From the NCBI RefSeq assembly GCF_000380645.1, contig NZ_AQXZ01000019.1, positions 710,761-774,760 of the forward strand: a DNA stretch of 64,000 bases. Direction: 5' to 3'. The notes beneath the pieces were generated by a model that was not told where the DNA came from, made no database searches, and saw only the letters and a list, made by a program, of their open reading frames with translations. This DNA comes from Smaragdicoccus niigatensis DSM 44881 = NBRC 103563. Its GTDB lineage: Bacteria > Actinomycetota > Actinomycetes > Mycobacteriales > Mycobacteriaceae. The position numbers and the translations under genes are program-made. Each line of letters starts with the position of its first letter. Positions within the stretch are counted from its first letter, which is position 1. Of this stretch, positions 26,106-34,479 are shown piece after piece.

Positions 26106-26922
26106 TGAGCTTCAGGTGCCCCCGGCGCCGAACGACCGCGAGAATGTCCTCCAGCGACTCATTCCACTGATGGACGACGTCGTCGTAAGTGAGGCGAATG
26201 ACGACGTATCCCAGCGCGAGTAGTCTTCGATCGCGCTTTACGTCCTGCTGACGCTTGCCCTTGTGGGTGTCCCAACCGTCGGTCTCGATCACGAGCGACG
26301 TACCTATCAGGAGGTCAACACGGCCGATGTCGCCGATGGTCACCTGGGTGCGAAGGTGAATCTGCAACGCTCGCAACCGGACCCGAACCATCGTCTCCAG
26401 ACCCGACTCGCTCTTGCGATCGAGGTGGTCAGCCAGATCGAGATGCCGGAATCGGGACGCCGTGAGAAAGGTTCGCGCGTCGGACTCCGCGATTATCTTT
26501 TGATTCAGCATCGAGTCGAGCACGACCAGGACCCCCTCGCGATCGAGACAGTTCAGTGCTGCGCCAACGGCAAGGTCGATCGAATCCACGGCTGCATGCA
26601 CCGGCGCGCTCGACCGATACGGACGACAGTTGACGTAGCGCCGTTTTCCCTTGCCGGGAAACCGAATGTGTGTCCGCGTGGTTTCCGGGACCCAGACACC
26701 GTGTTTCTCCAGCGCGGATACGCAACTCACCGCCGCACCCTTCTTCACCGCCGCTACGACGCTTTCGCTCGCTCCCGGCGCTTGGTACCAACCGCGTCGT
26801 ATCGTCATCCACCCGAAGTCCCGTAGCTGCCGGATGTCGGAGTAAGCAATTCCGGCCTCGCGCAGTTGTGCCGCAGACACCACACCACCGTTGGCTTTGA
26901 TCAAATCCCCGAGCTGGTCCAC
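26083..26922 (-). CDS. DUF559-domain protein with AbiEi-like N-terminus
   Basis: 279 residues from a GTG. The N-terminal 60 residues (GGVVSAAQLREAGI, IRQLRDFGWMTIRRGWYQ) resemble the winged-helix domain of type IV antitoxins of the AbiEi group. The C-terminal part has VIETDGWDTH and then KRQQDVKRDRRL, the pattern of DUF559/Vsr-like nuclease folds. These genes are common in mycolic-acid actinobacteria and their role is not known; no toxin partner lies next to it. The gene lies between two 65-bp direct repeats, which hints at mobility or a past duplication. Confidence 0.75.
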   Translation of the reverse strand: MDQLGDLIKANGGVVSAAQLREAGIAYSDIRQLRDFGWMTIRRGWYQAPGASESVVAAVKKGAAVSCVSALEKHGVWVPETTRTHIRFPGKGKRRYVNCRPYRSSAPVHAAVDSIDLAVGAALNCLDREGVLVVLDSMLNQKIIAESDARTFLTASRFRHLDLADHLDRKSESGLETMVRVRLRALQIHLRTQVTIGDIGRVDLLIGTSLVIETDGWDTHKGKRQQDVKRDRRLLALGYVVIRLTYDDVVHQWNESLEDILAVVRRRGHLKLTADRPVV

Positions 26923-27270
26923 GCTGTCATCTCAAAGGCCGCGCGCTCAGCGGTCAATACGCAAGAAAGCGAACAACTTTCAGATCCGTGCAGAATGCGT
27001 TGTGGTTCGGCCAACCGACCTGACAGCGTCGCCAGCGACACATATTGATGGCTCAGCCCACACGTCGATCGGCCGCAGGGCCAGCGTTGCTCGACTTTGA
27101 TTCATCGAGATTTGAACTCGATGTGGGCCACTGCAGGTGGCGTAATCGCATAAACCGCGTGTATCGCCGCAGGTCGTCACCCGGCTGCAGCGGCGGATTG
27201 CCGCTGCGGTGATCGGGCCGCGGGTTCGACGCCGGTGGCAGGCGAATTTTCGCCGTTAGGGTCCCTGTTC
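26923..27270. other. intergenic region with second direct repeat and a hairpin
   Basis: 348 bases without a convincing gene. It holds the right copy of the 65-bp repeat (27011-27075) and a perfect 8-bp hairpin GCAGCGGC-GGATT-GCCGCTGC (27187-27207, extendable by two pairs) about 63 bases upstream of the GntR gene. The hairpin could sit in the leader of that operon. The remainder shows nothing I can name. Confidence 0.4.
27011..27075. repeat. 65-bp direct repeat, right copy
   Basis: Second copy of the element at 26041-26105, exactly 970 bases away and in the same orientation, so the DUF559 gene lies between the two. In the frame that corresponds to the end of the DUF559 gene, this copy also keeps the stop codon, so it may be the relic of a second DUF559-type gene. 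Confidence 0.75.
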
Positions 27271-28053
27271 ATGCAGTTCAGCGACCAATTCTCCGATTCT
27301 CGAGGCGACTTCACGTCGGCTCGACGACTGCGCGCCGACCAGGCGCGGCAGGTCGCAGACGTCCTGCGTCACCAGATCCTCGCGGGCACTTATACCGAAA
27401 CCCTGCCGGCCGAGCAGCAGCTCGCCGACGAATTCACCGTGTCCCGCAACACCGTTCGCGAAGCGCTGTCCCTCCTTCGCACCGACGGACTGATTGACCG
27501 CGCACCGAAGGTCGGGACCCGGCCCACGACCCGCAAGTTCGACCACAGTCTCGAAGCACTGCTCGGACTGCAGGAGACGCTGAAGGAACACGGCACTGTG
27601 CGAAACGAGGTGCGGACGGCCACCCTCATTTCCGCACCGACTGCGGTGGCCCGACGCCTTGGGCTCGATCCGGGCGCGCGCGTTGTCTATATCGAGCGAC
27701 TCCGGTTCCTCGCCGATCTTCCCCTGAGCCTCGATCTCACCTATCTGACTCCCGAGATCGGCGCCGAAGTACTCCGTCACGACCTCGAGACGAACGACAT
27801 CTTCGTTCTGCTCGAGCAGATCAGCGGTCAATCGCTCGGCCGCGCCGACCTGGCACTCGAAGCCGTCGCCGCCGATCCGCACACCGCGACAACTCTTGAT
27901 TCGCCGGTCGGAGCGCCGCTCCTCATGCTCGAACGCCTCAGTCATCTCGAGGACGAAACCCCGGTCGACCTCGAATACATCCGCATGCGCGGAGACCGCA
28001 TCACGATGCGCGGCTCACTCACCCGCGCCACCCCCGAATGGAAGGTGTTGTAG
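27271..28053 (+). CDS. GntR-family regulator (HutC/UTRA type)
   Basis: 260 residues from the ATG at 27271 (an in-frame GTG lies at 27235). The winged helix-turn-helix is at about 20-85 (RHQILAGTY, LPAEQQLADEF, SRNTVREALSLLR), followed by a UTRA ligand-binding domain at about 95-255. No gap separates it from the ferredoxin gene, so it heads and probably controls the importer/flavoprotein operon. The ligand would likely be the imported compound or a product of it. Confidence 0.88.
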   Translation: MQFSDQFSDSRGDFTSARRLRADQARQVADVLRHQILAGTYTETLPAEQQLADEFTVSRNTVREALSLLRTDGLIDRAPKVGTRPTTRKFDHSLEALLGLQETLKEHGTVRNEVRTATLISAPTAVARRLGLDPGARVVYIERLRFLADLPLSLDLTYLTPEIGAEVLRHDLETNDIFVLLEQISGQSLGRADLALEAVAADPHTATTLDSPVGAPLLMLERLSHLEDETPVDLEYIRMRGDRITMRGSLTRATPEWKVL

Positions 28054-28281
28054 ATGGCACTCGTCCCCCAACGTGCGGACGTCCCCGTGACGATCGACGA
28101 ATCGCTGTGCATTACCGGCTGCACCCTGTGCGTCGACATGTGCCCACTCGACTCGCTGGCCATCCACACCGAGTCCGGCAAGGCCTACATGCACGTCGAC
28201 GAGTGCTGGTACTGCGGCCCGTGCGCGGCCCGATGTCCCACCGGTGCCGTGACCGTCAACATGCCCTACCTGCTGCGCTGA
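28054..28281 (+). CDS. AprB-like ferredoxin with two [4Fe-4S] sites
   Basis: 75 residues with two clusters of cysteines: CITGCTLCVDMCP and CWYCGPCAARCP. The tryptophan next to the cysteine and the ending TGAVTVNMPY resemble AprB, the beta subunit of adenylylsulfate reductase, more than general ferredoxins. It probably passes electrons to or from the AprA-like flavoprotein encoded at the end of the operon. The ATG follows the GntR stop directly. Confidence 0.85.
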   Translation: MALVPQRADVPVTIDESLCITGCTLCVDMCPLDSLAIHTESGKAYMHVDECWYCGPCAARCPTGAVTVNMPYLLR

Positions 28282-28303
28282 CTTCTCCCCTGAAAGAACC
28301 TTG

Positions 28304-29701
28304 ATGAAACTCCGTTCCCGACTCGTCCCCGCACTCCTGGCCGTCAGCATCGCGGCCTCCGGGTGCTCGCTCGAATCGACCAAGTCCGACGCTCCCGCCG
28401 GTTCGGTGGAGATCGTCATCGGCTACCAGTCGAAGACCATCAACACAGTCACCGCGGGCGCACTGCTCAAGGCCAAAGGCTTCCTGGTCAACCGCTTGAA
28501 GGAACTCACCGCCAAGGGTGGTCCGAACTACATCGTCGACTGGCAGGACTACGACACCGGCGCCCCGATCACCGCCCAGATGGTGGCCGGAAAGATCGAC
28601 ATCGGCTCGATGGGCGACTACCCGCTCCTCATCAACGGATCGCGCACGCAGGTCAGTGAGCAGTCGAAGACCGAACTCGTCTCGGTTACCGGGTACAACC
28701 CCAAAGGCGCGCTCAACATGGTCGTCGTCAACCCCGATTCCACCGCTACGAAGCTCGCCGACCTTGCCGGTCAGAAGGTGTCCACAAGCGTCGGATCGGC
28801 CGGTCACGGCACCCTTGTTCGCGGTCTGAAGAACGACGGAATCGACCCGGCGACGGGCGTCGAAGTCCTCAACCAGCAGCCACAGATCGGCGCGACTGCA
28901 CTCGAATCGCACCAGGTCGCGGCACTGTCGCAGTTCGTCGCGTGGCCGGGTCTGCTGGTGTTCCAAGACAAGGCGAAGCTGCTATACGACGGCGCCGAGG
29001 GCAACACCCCGACGTTCCATGGCGTGGTGGCCCGCCGGGCGTTCGCCAAGGAACACCCCGAGGTCTTGCAGGCGTTCCTCGAGGCCCAGATCGACGCCAC
29101 CAAGTTCCAGAACGAGCACCCGTTCGAGGCCGCCGAATACGTCGCCGACGAATCGGAGCTGCCAAAGGAGGTCGTGTACCTCTACAACGGACCGGGCGGC
29201 ACGAGCTTCGACACGACCCTCAAGCCCAGCCTGATTTCGGCCTTCAAGGACGACGTCTCGTACCTCAAGTCCATCGGCGACTTCAAGGACCTCGACATCG
29301 ACCAGTTCGTCCAGGACGGACCGCTGCGCAAGGCATTCGAGGCGACGAACTCGGGAAGCTACGACACGCAACTGGCCAGCACGACGAACCCCGACCTCCT
29401 ACCGCAGGGCGAAAAGGCGGGCGAAATCTGGATCGACGGAGACCAGCCGCAGGCTGTCGCGGACGCGAATGCTCTTCTCAAGGCTGTTCAGTCGGCCAAG
29501 GCGGCGGGAAAGAAGATCCGGGCGGTGTACATCCCGGATGCCGAACTCGGCACTCGCTGGTTCGCCGACAAGGCGGTCTGGGTGCGCGACGGTGACACCT
29601 TCCTGCCGTTCACGACCTCGGCGGCGGCTGACCGATACCTCAGTGCTCACCCGACCGGCGCCGTCGTCAGCTACGACCAGGCCGTGACGGACGTCAAGTG
29701 A
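28304..29701 (+). CDS. ABC transporter substrate-binding lipoprotein (sulfonate/nitrate type)
   Basis: 465 residues. The signal peptide ends in a lipobox (IAASGC), so the protein is a lipoprotein. IGYQSKTINTV, MVAGKIDIGSMGDYPLL and LAGQKVSTSVGSAGHG match the SsuA/TauA/NrtA-type binding fold. It is longer than most SsuA proteins (about 320 residues); the extra C-terminal 130 residues (from about 330) have no clear assignment. The stop overlaps the permease ATG. Confidence 0.88.
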   Translation: MKLRSRLVPALLAVSIAASGCSLESTKSDAPAGSVEIVIGYQSKTINTVTAGALLKAKGFLVNRLKELTAKGGPNYIVDWQDYDTGAPITAQMVAGKIDIGSMGDYPLLINGSRTQVSEQSKTELVSVTGYNPKGALNMVVVNPDSTATKLADLAGQKVSTSVGSAGHGTLVRGLKNDGIDPATGVEVLNQQPQIGATALESHQVAALSQFVAWPGLLVFQDKAKLLYDGAEGNTPTFHGVVARRAFAKEHPEVLQAFLEAQIDATKFQNEHPFEAAEYVADESELPKEVVYLYNGPGGTSFDTTLKPSLISAFKDDVSYLKSIGDFKDLDIDQFVQDGPLRKAFEATNSGSYDTQLASTTNPDLLPQGEKAGEIWIDGDQPQAVADANALLKAVQSAKAAGKKIRAVYIPDAELGTRWFADKAVWVRDGDTFLPFTTSAAADRYLSAHPTGAVVSYDQAVTDVK

Positions 29702-30558
29702 TGAGCACGGTTACGGTGTCCCGACCTGCGTCTGCGCAGGTCGGGACCCTCCCCGTGGAGGAGAAGGCGCGCCCGCCTCGACGTTCGGCCTGGCGCTCCC
29801 GGCTCGTGCGCCTGCTGGCGGTGGTGTCGGCCGTGGGCCTGTGGGAGTTGCTCACGGTCAATCACGTCCGATTCTGGCTGCGATTCGACACCCTCCCGAC
29901 GGTCGGCGAGATCGCCACGAATCTCGTCAAGCATCTGCAGTCGCAGCAGTACTACCTCGACATCGCGCAGTCGTTGATCCGGATCGTCACCGGTTTCGGA
30001 CTGGCCGCAGTGGTCGGCGTCGTGGCCGGCATCGGTCTCGGCCGGTCGCGTTGGCTGGCCGACGTCTTCGGCCCGCTCACCGAACTCGTTCGTCCGATCC
30101 CGGCGATCGCGCTCGTGCCGGTGGCGATCCTGCTGTTCCCCACCGATGAATCCGGGATCGTGTTCATCACCTTTACGGCCTCGGTGTTCCCGATTCTGGT
30201 CAGCACCCGTCACGCGGTTCGCGCGATCCCGACGATCTGGGAGGACGCCGCGGTGACCCTCGGCGGTCGCCGGCGAGACGTGCTCCTGCGCGTCGTTCTG
30301 CCCGGCATCCTGCCGGGAGTGTTCAGCGGTCTGTCGGTGGGCATGGGCGTCGCGTGGATCTGTCTCATCTCGGCCGAGATGATCTCGGGCCAACTCGGCA
30401 TCGGTTACCGCACGTGGCAGTCGTACACGATCGTCGACTACCCCGCGGTCTTCGTCGGAATGATCACGATCGGCGTGCTCGGGTTCGTCACCTCGGGCCT
30501 CGTCGAACTCACCGGCCGCCGCGTCACGCGCTGGCTGCCGCGGGAAGGAGTCAGATGA
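29701..30558 (+). CDS. ABC transporter permease (SsuC/TauC type)
   Basis: 285 residues with about six membrane segments. The coupling motif of the binding-protein-dependent permeases is visible as EDAAVTLGGRRRDVLLRVVLPGILPG. ATG at 29701 overlaps the previous stop, and its own stop overlaps the ATPase start (ATGA). The family imports sulfonates, taurine, nitrate and similar small anions; the substrate here is not known. Confidence 0.9.
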   Translation: MSTVTVSRPASAQVGTLPVEEKARPPRRSAWRSRLVRLLAVVSAVGLWELLTVNHVRFWLRFDTLPTVGEIATNLVKHLQSQQYYLDIAQSLIRIVTGFGLAAVVGVVAGIGLGRSRWLADVFGPLTELVRPIPAIALVPVAILLFPTDESGIVFITFTASVFPILVSTRHAVRAIPTIWEDAAVTLGGRRRDVLLRVVLPGILPGVFSGLSVGMGVAWICLISAEMISGQLGIGYRTWQSYTIVDYPAVFVGMITIGVLGFVTSGLVELTGRRVTRWLPREGVR

Positions 30559-31283
30559 CCGCCGCCACGACCCTGGGAATGGGCCTCACGCTTTCTCGCG
30601 TGGGCATTGCCTATGGCAGCAACCACGTCATCGACGGACTCGACCTCGAGGTTCGCCCGGGCGAGATCCTCGTGATCGCCGGCAAGTCGGGGTGCGGGAA
30701 GTCGACGCTGCTGCGCGCTCTCGCCGGCTTGCGCAATCCGGACACGGGAACGATTCGCGCCGATGGCGTCCCGGTCGAAAGGCCTTCGGCCGATCGGGCT
30801 TTGGTGTTTCAGGACGACGCGCTCCTGCCATGGCGGACCGTCCGCAACAACATCGGGTTCGCCCTGCGATTGCGGGGTTACTCGCGCGCCGATAGCAAGG
30901 CAAAGGCACTGCGGTGGATCGACGAAGTCGGTCTGACCGGCTACGCCGACTACCTTCCACGCGACCTGTCCGGCGGCATGCGGCAGCGCGTGCAGCTCGC
31001 CCGCAGCCTGGCCGGCTCGCCCCGCGCCGTGCTCATGGACGAGCCGTTCGGCGCGCTGGACACCCAAACGCGCGCGGACATGCAGCGACTGCTGATCGAA
31101 ACCTGGAAGGCGCACCCGACCACGATCGTCTTCGTCACCCACGATCTCGACGAGGCACTCCGCCTGGGTGATCGGGTCGCGGTTCTCGGCAACGGGCAAT
31201 TGCGTGCGGTTCTCGATGTGCCGCAGCCACGTCAGTCGGTCGACCGAAGCGCCCTGAAGGCCCAGATTCTGGAGTACCTGTGA
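30555..31283 (+). CDS. ABC transporter ATP-binding protein (SsuB/TauB type)
   Basis: 242 residues. Walker A is GKSGCGKST, the signature motif is LSGGMRQRV, and Walker B is AVLMDEPFGALD, with the H-loop in FVTHDLDEA. RLRGYSRADS and QDDALLPWRTV are typical of the sulfonate/nitrate group. The start has GGAAGGAG four bases upstream. The stop overlaps the next start (GTGA). Confidence 0.93.
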   Translation: MTAATTLGMGLTLSRVGIAYGSNHVIDGLDLEVRPGEILVIAGKSGCGKSTLLRALAGLRNPDTGTIRADGVPVERPSADRALVFQDDALLPWRTVRNNIGFALRLRGYSRADSKAKALRWIDEVGLTGYADYLPRDLSGGMRQRVQLARSLAGSPRAVLMDEPFGALDTQTRADMQRLLIETWKAHPTTIVFVTHDLDEALRLGDRVAVLGNGQLRAVLDVPQPRQSVDRSALKAQILEYL

Positions 31284-33970
31284 ACATTCCCGATGTCGCC
31301 GACGCGACTCGCCTCGACTGCGACGTCCTCGTCATCGGAGGCGGGACGGCGGGCACGATGGCGGCGCTCACCGCGGCCGACAACGGCGCGAACGTCCTGC
31401 TGCTCGAGAAGGCGCACGTCCGTCACTCCGGCGCTCTCGCCATGGGCATGGACGGCGTGAACAACGCGGTCGTGCCGGGAAAGGCCTCCCCCGAGGATTA
31501 CGTCGCCGAGATCACGCGCGCCAACGACGGCATCGTCAACCAGCGCACGGTCTACCAGACGGCAACCCGCGGTTTCGCGATGGTGCAGCGGCTCGAGCGG
31601 TACGGCGTGAAGTTCGAGAAGGACGAACACGGCGAATACGCGGTCCGGCGCGTGCACCGATCCGGGTCGTACGTCCTTCCGATGCCTGAGGGCAAGGACG
31701 TCAAGAAGGTGCTCTACCGCGTGCTCCGGCAGCGGTCGATGCGCGAGAAGATCCAGATCGAAAACCGGGTCATGCCGGTGCGCGTGCTCACCTCCGAAGG
31801 TCGCGCCGTCGGCGCCGCGGCGTTCAACACGCGGACCGGAGAGTTCGTCGCGATCGGCGCGAAAGCTGTCATCCTCGCGACCGGCCCCTGCGGACGGCTC
31901 GGACTTCCAGCATCTGGCTACCTCTACGGAACCTACGAGAATCCGACGAACGCCGGTGATGGCTATTCGATGGCGTACCACGCGGGTGCCGAACTGTCCG
32001 GCATCGAGTGCTTCCAGATCAATCCGCTGATCAAGGACTACAACGGTCCGGCGTGCGCGTACGTCGCGAACCCGTTCGGCGGCTACCAGGTGAACGCGGC
32101 CGGCGAACGCTTCGTCGACTCCGACTACTGGTCCGGCCACATGATGGCCGAGGTGAAGGAAGAGATCGAATCCGCGCGCGGCCCGATCTACCTCAAGGTT
32201 TCACACCTGCCCGACGAGACGCTGTCGACGCTCGAAAACATCCTCCACACGACCGAGCGACCGACCCGCGGCACCTTCCACGCCAACCGTGGACACGACT
32301 ACCGCACTCATGACATCGAGATGCACATCTCGGAAATCGGTTTGTGCAGTGGACATTCCGCGTCCGGCGTGTGGGTCGACGAGAACGCGCGCACGACGGT
32401 CCCGGGACTCTACGCGGCGGGCGACCTGGCGTGCGTGCCGCACAACTACATGATCGGCGCATTCGTCTACGGAGACCTGGCGGGTGCCCATGCCGCGACT
32501 CACCTCGCACCAGCGCCGACCGACCTGCCCACTGACCAGCTTTCCGAGGCGCACGAGCTGATCTACCGGCCCCTGCACCATCCCGACGGTCCTCCGCAGA
32601 CACAGGTCGAATACAAGCTCCGCAGGTTCGTCAACGACTACGTTGCCCCGCCGAAGACGGCGACGAAGTTGTCGATCGCCGTGGAGACATTCGATCGCAT
32701 GCGCGCCGAGATCGAGGCGATGGGCGCGCAGACCCCACATGAGTTGATGCGCGCGGTTGAGGTCTCGTTCATCCGGGATTGCGCGGAAATGGCAGCTCGC
32801 AGCTCGTTGACCCGAACTGAATCCCGGTGGGGGCTCTATCACGACCGCGCTGACGTGCCCGGACGCAACGACGAGGACTGGAGCTTCCACCTCAACCTGC
32901 GCAAGGGCGTCGACGGCGAGATGGAGTTCTTCAAGCGCCCGGTTGCGCCGTACCTCGTTCCGGTGCCGGAGTTCGACGACGTCCCGTCGCACGACCCGAC
33001 GATTTACGCCGTAGCCACTCCCGACCTGGTCACCGGGCGGGCACCGCACGTCCCACCGGCTCCGGCAACGACGGCGGTGACGCCGCCCTCGCCCCGGCTG
33101 GTGACCCTGCTCGCTCTCGATTCACCTACCGTCGACGAGTTGGCCGAGTACCTCGCGGACTCCGATCCGCAAGTACGAGTCGCTGCGCTGGCCGTGCTCA
33201 GCGAGAACACTCCGCCGGGATTCGAGCACGAATTCGTCCATGCCCTCGGAGATAGCGCACCCGCGGTTCGGCGTGCATCTGCCGAGGCGCTGCGCGAGCT
33301 CGTGGAGGTTCTCCCCACCGCGAACGGCCTCAGCCAGCACCTGACCTCGACGGATGCGCTGGTCCGGGCCACCGTGATCGACCTGCTTCGTGCCCTTCGG
33401 GCAGGTACCGCGTCCGACTACCGATCGGCGCTTGGAGACATCGACCATCGGGTTCGGGTCGAAGCGATCCGCGCGCTCGTCTCCATCGATGATTGGCGAT
33501 CGGTCGGAGCCGCAGGTCACGACGACAACCGGGAAGTTCGCATCGCTGTCGCGAACGGTCTGGCGAGCATCGGCGGCGGCGGTCACGCCATCGTGCGGGA
33601 CCTGTCCTCGGACCCCGACCCGCTGGTTCGCGCGGCCGCACTCGGCGCCTATGCGGCGCTCGGCGTGCCGCGGGACGACGTCGGCAAGCTGACGGGTTCG
33701 ATCCGGCATGCCGCCTGGCAGGTTCGGGTCGGTGCCGCGAAAGGCCTGGCCGGCACGACCGCGAGTGTTGCCGTGGAGCCGCTGCGCAGCGCACTCGACG
33801 ATCCGCACCTCGATGTTCGCAAGGCCGCGGTGTTGTCACTGGCAGCGTGGCCGGACGATGCCGGCGCGATCGACGCGCTCGAAGCGGCACTCAACGACAC
33901 CGACGCTGACGTCCGCGCGCACGCCCGGAAGGCGGTGTCGGCTCAGCGGGTTTCCGTGCCGTTGGTCTGA
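31280..33970 (+). CDS. AprA-like FAD flavoprotein fused to C-terminal HEAT repeats
   Basis: 896 residues from GTG. The first 600 residues are a fumarate-reductase/AprA-type flavoprotein: VIGGGTAGTMAA binds FAD, LEKAHVRHSGALAMGMDGVNN resembles the AprA segment at this place, and LCSGHSASGVWV with TVPGLYAAGD closes the FAD site. From about residue 605 the sequence becomes HEAT-like repeats (DPQVRVAALAVL, APAVRRASAEAL, PLVRAAALGAYAAL, HLDVRKAAVLSLAAW), which AprA lacks. Encoded with an AprB-like ferredoxin and an anion importer, it may oxidise or reduce an imported sulfur compound. Substrate unknown. The 3' end overlaps the convergent gene by 28 bases. Confidence 0.8.
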   Translation: MNIPDVADATRLDCDVLVIGGGTAGTMAALTAADNGANVLLLEKAHVRHSGALAMGMDGVNNAVVPGKASPEDYVAEITRANDGIVNQRTVYQTATRGFAMVQRLERYGVKFEKDEHGEYAVRRVHRSGSYVLPMPEGKDVKKVLYRVLRQRSMREKIQIENRVMPVRVLTSEGRAVGAAAFNTRTGEFVAIGAKAVILATGPCGRLGLPASGYLYGTYENPTNAGDGYSMAYHAGAELSGIECFQINPLIKDYNGPACAYVANPFGGYQVNAAGERFVDSDYWSGHMMAEVKEEIESARGPIYLKVSHLPDETLSTLENILHTTERPTRGTFHANRGHDYRTHDIEMHISEIGLCSGHSASGVWVDENARTTVPGLYAAGDLACVPHNYMIGAFVYGDLAGAHAATHLAPAPTDLPTDQLSEAHELIYRPLHHPDGPPQTQVEYKLRRFVNDYVAPPKTATKLSIAVETFDRMRAEIEAMGAQTPHELMRAVEVSFIRDCAEMAARSSLTRTESRWGLYHDRADVPGRNDEDWSFHLNLRKGVDGEMEFFKRPVAPYLVPVPEFDDVPSHDPTIYAVATPDLVTGRAPHVPPAPATTAVTPPSPRLVTLLALDSPTVDELAEYLADSDPQVRVAALAVLSENTPPGFEHEFVHALGDSAPAVRRASAEALRELVEVLPTANGLSQHLTSTDALVRATVIDLLRALRAGTASDYRSALGDIDHRVRVEAIRALVSIDDWRSVGAAGHDDNREVRIAVANGLASIGGGGHAIVRDLSSDPDPLVRAAALGAYAALGVPRDDVGKLTGSIRHAAWQVRVGAAKGLAGTTASVAVEPLRSALDDPHLDVRKAAVLSLAAWPDDAGAIDALEAALNDTDADVRAHARKAVSAQRVSVPLV

Positions 33971-34467
33971 CCGTCGTTGTCGTCGAAGACCTGGTGGTAC
34001 ATCAACGAGTGGACCTTCTTGACCTGCGGGATCTCGTCGAATTCGAGCGGATCCTGCGAGGCCGACTCGATGATCAGCTTTCCGGTCCCGAACATGCGAT
34101 CCCACACACCATGGGTGAACTGAACGCTCGAGATGCGCGACAGCGCGATGTCGATGCCGCTGTGGGTCAGAATGCCGTGGCGAAAAAGGACACGACGGTT
34201 CGTGACCACGAAGTGTGTGGTCTTCCAGCTGAGGAACGGAGCCACGCACAGCCAGCCGACGATCGCGAGCCACACCACCGCGAGGACGCCTAACACGAGC
34301 AGCCGCCCGTTGCCATCGACCTTGTTGGCGGCCAAACCACCGACGAACCCGACGACCGCGGACGTCACGATGAAGATGACGGCCGGCCAGAACAGCATCT
34401 TCCAGTGCGGGTGACGATGCAGAAGGAGATCTTCGTCGCCCGCGAGGTCATCTTCCGGGAAGCCCAT
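33943..34467 (-). CDS. PH-domain membrane protein (Rv3278c-like)
   Basis: 174 residues. Two hydrophobic segments (about 26-46 and 54-76) precede a bacterial PH domain with VVTNRRVLFRHGIL, SRISSVQFTHG and GTGKLIIESA. In M. tuberculosis the homologue Rv3278c lies next to birA, as here. Role unknown; probably a membrane-associated scaffold. Confidence 0.82.
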   Translation of the reverse strand: MGFPEDDLAGDEDLLLHRHPHWKMLFWPAVIFIVTSAVVGFVGGLAANKVDGNGRLLVLGVLAVVWLAIVGWLCVAPFLSWKTTHFVVTNRRVLFRHGILTHSGIDIALSRISSVQFTHGVWDRMFGTGKLIIESASQDPLEFDEIPQVKKVHSLMYHQVFDDNDGQTNGTETR

Positions 34468-34479
34468 GATCAGAAGGTA

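Noticed and set aside
26083-26922. DUF559 gene as part of a restriction or toxin-antitoxin defence island
   Set aside because: No methylase, toxin or other defence gene lies beside it; only the gene and the repeats are present.
27210-27240. GGTTCGA sequence like a tRNA T-loop
   Set aside because: Flanking bases do not pair as a T-stem, and no acceptor or anticodon arm could be built.
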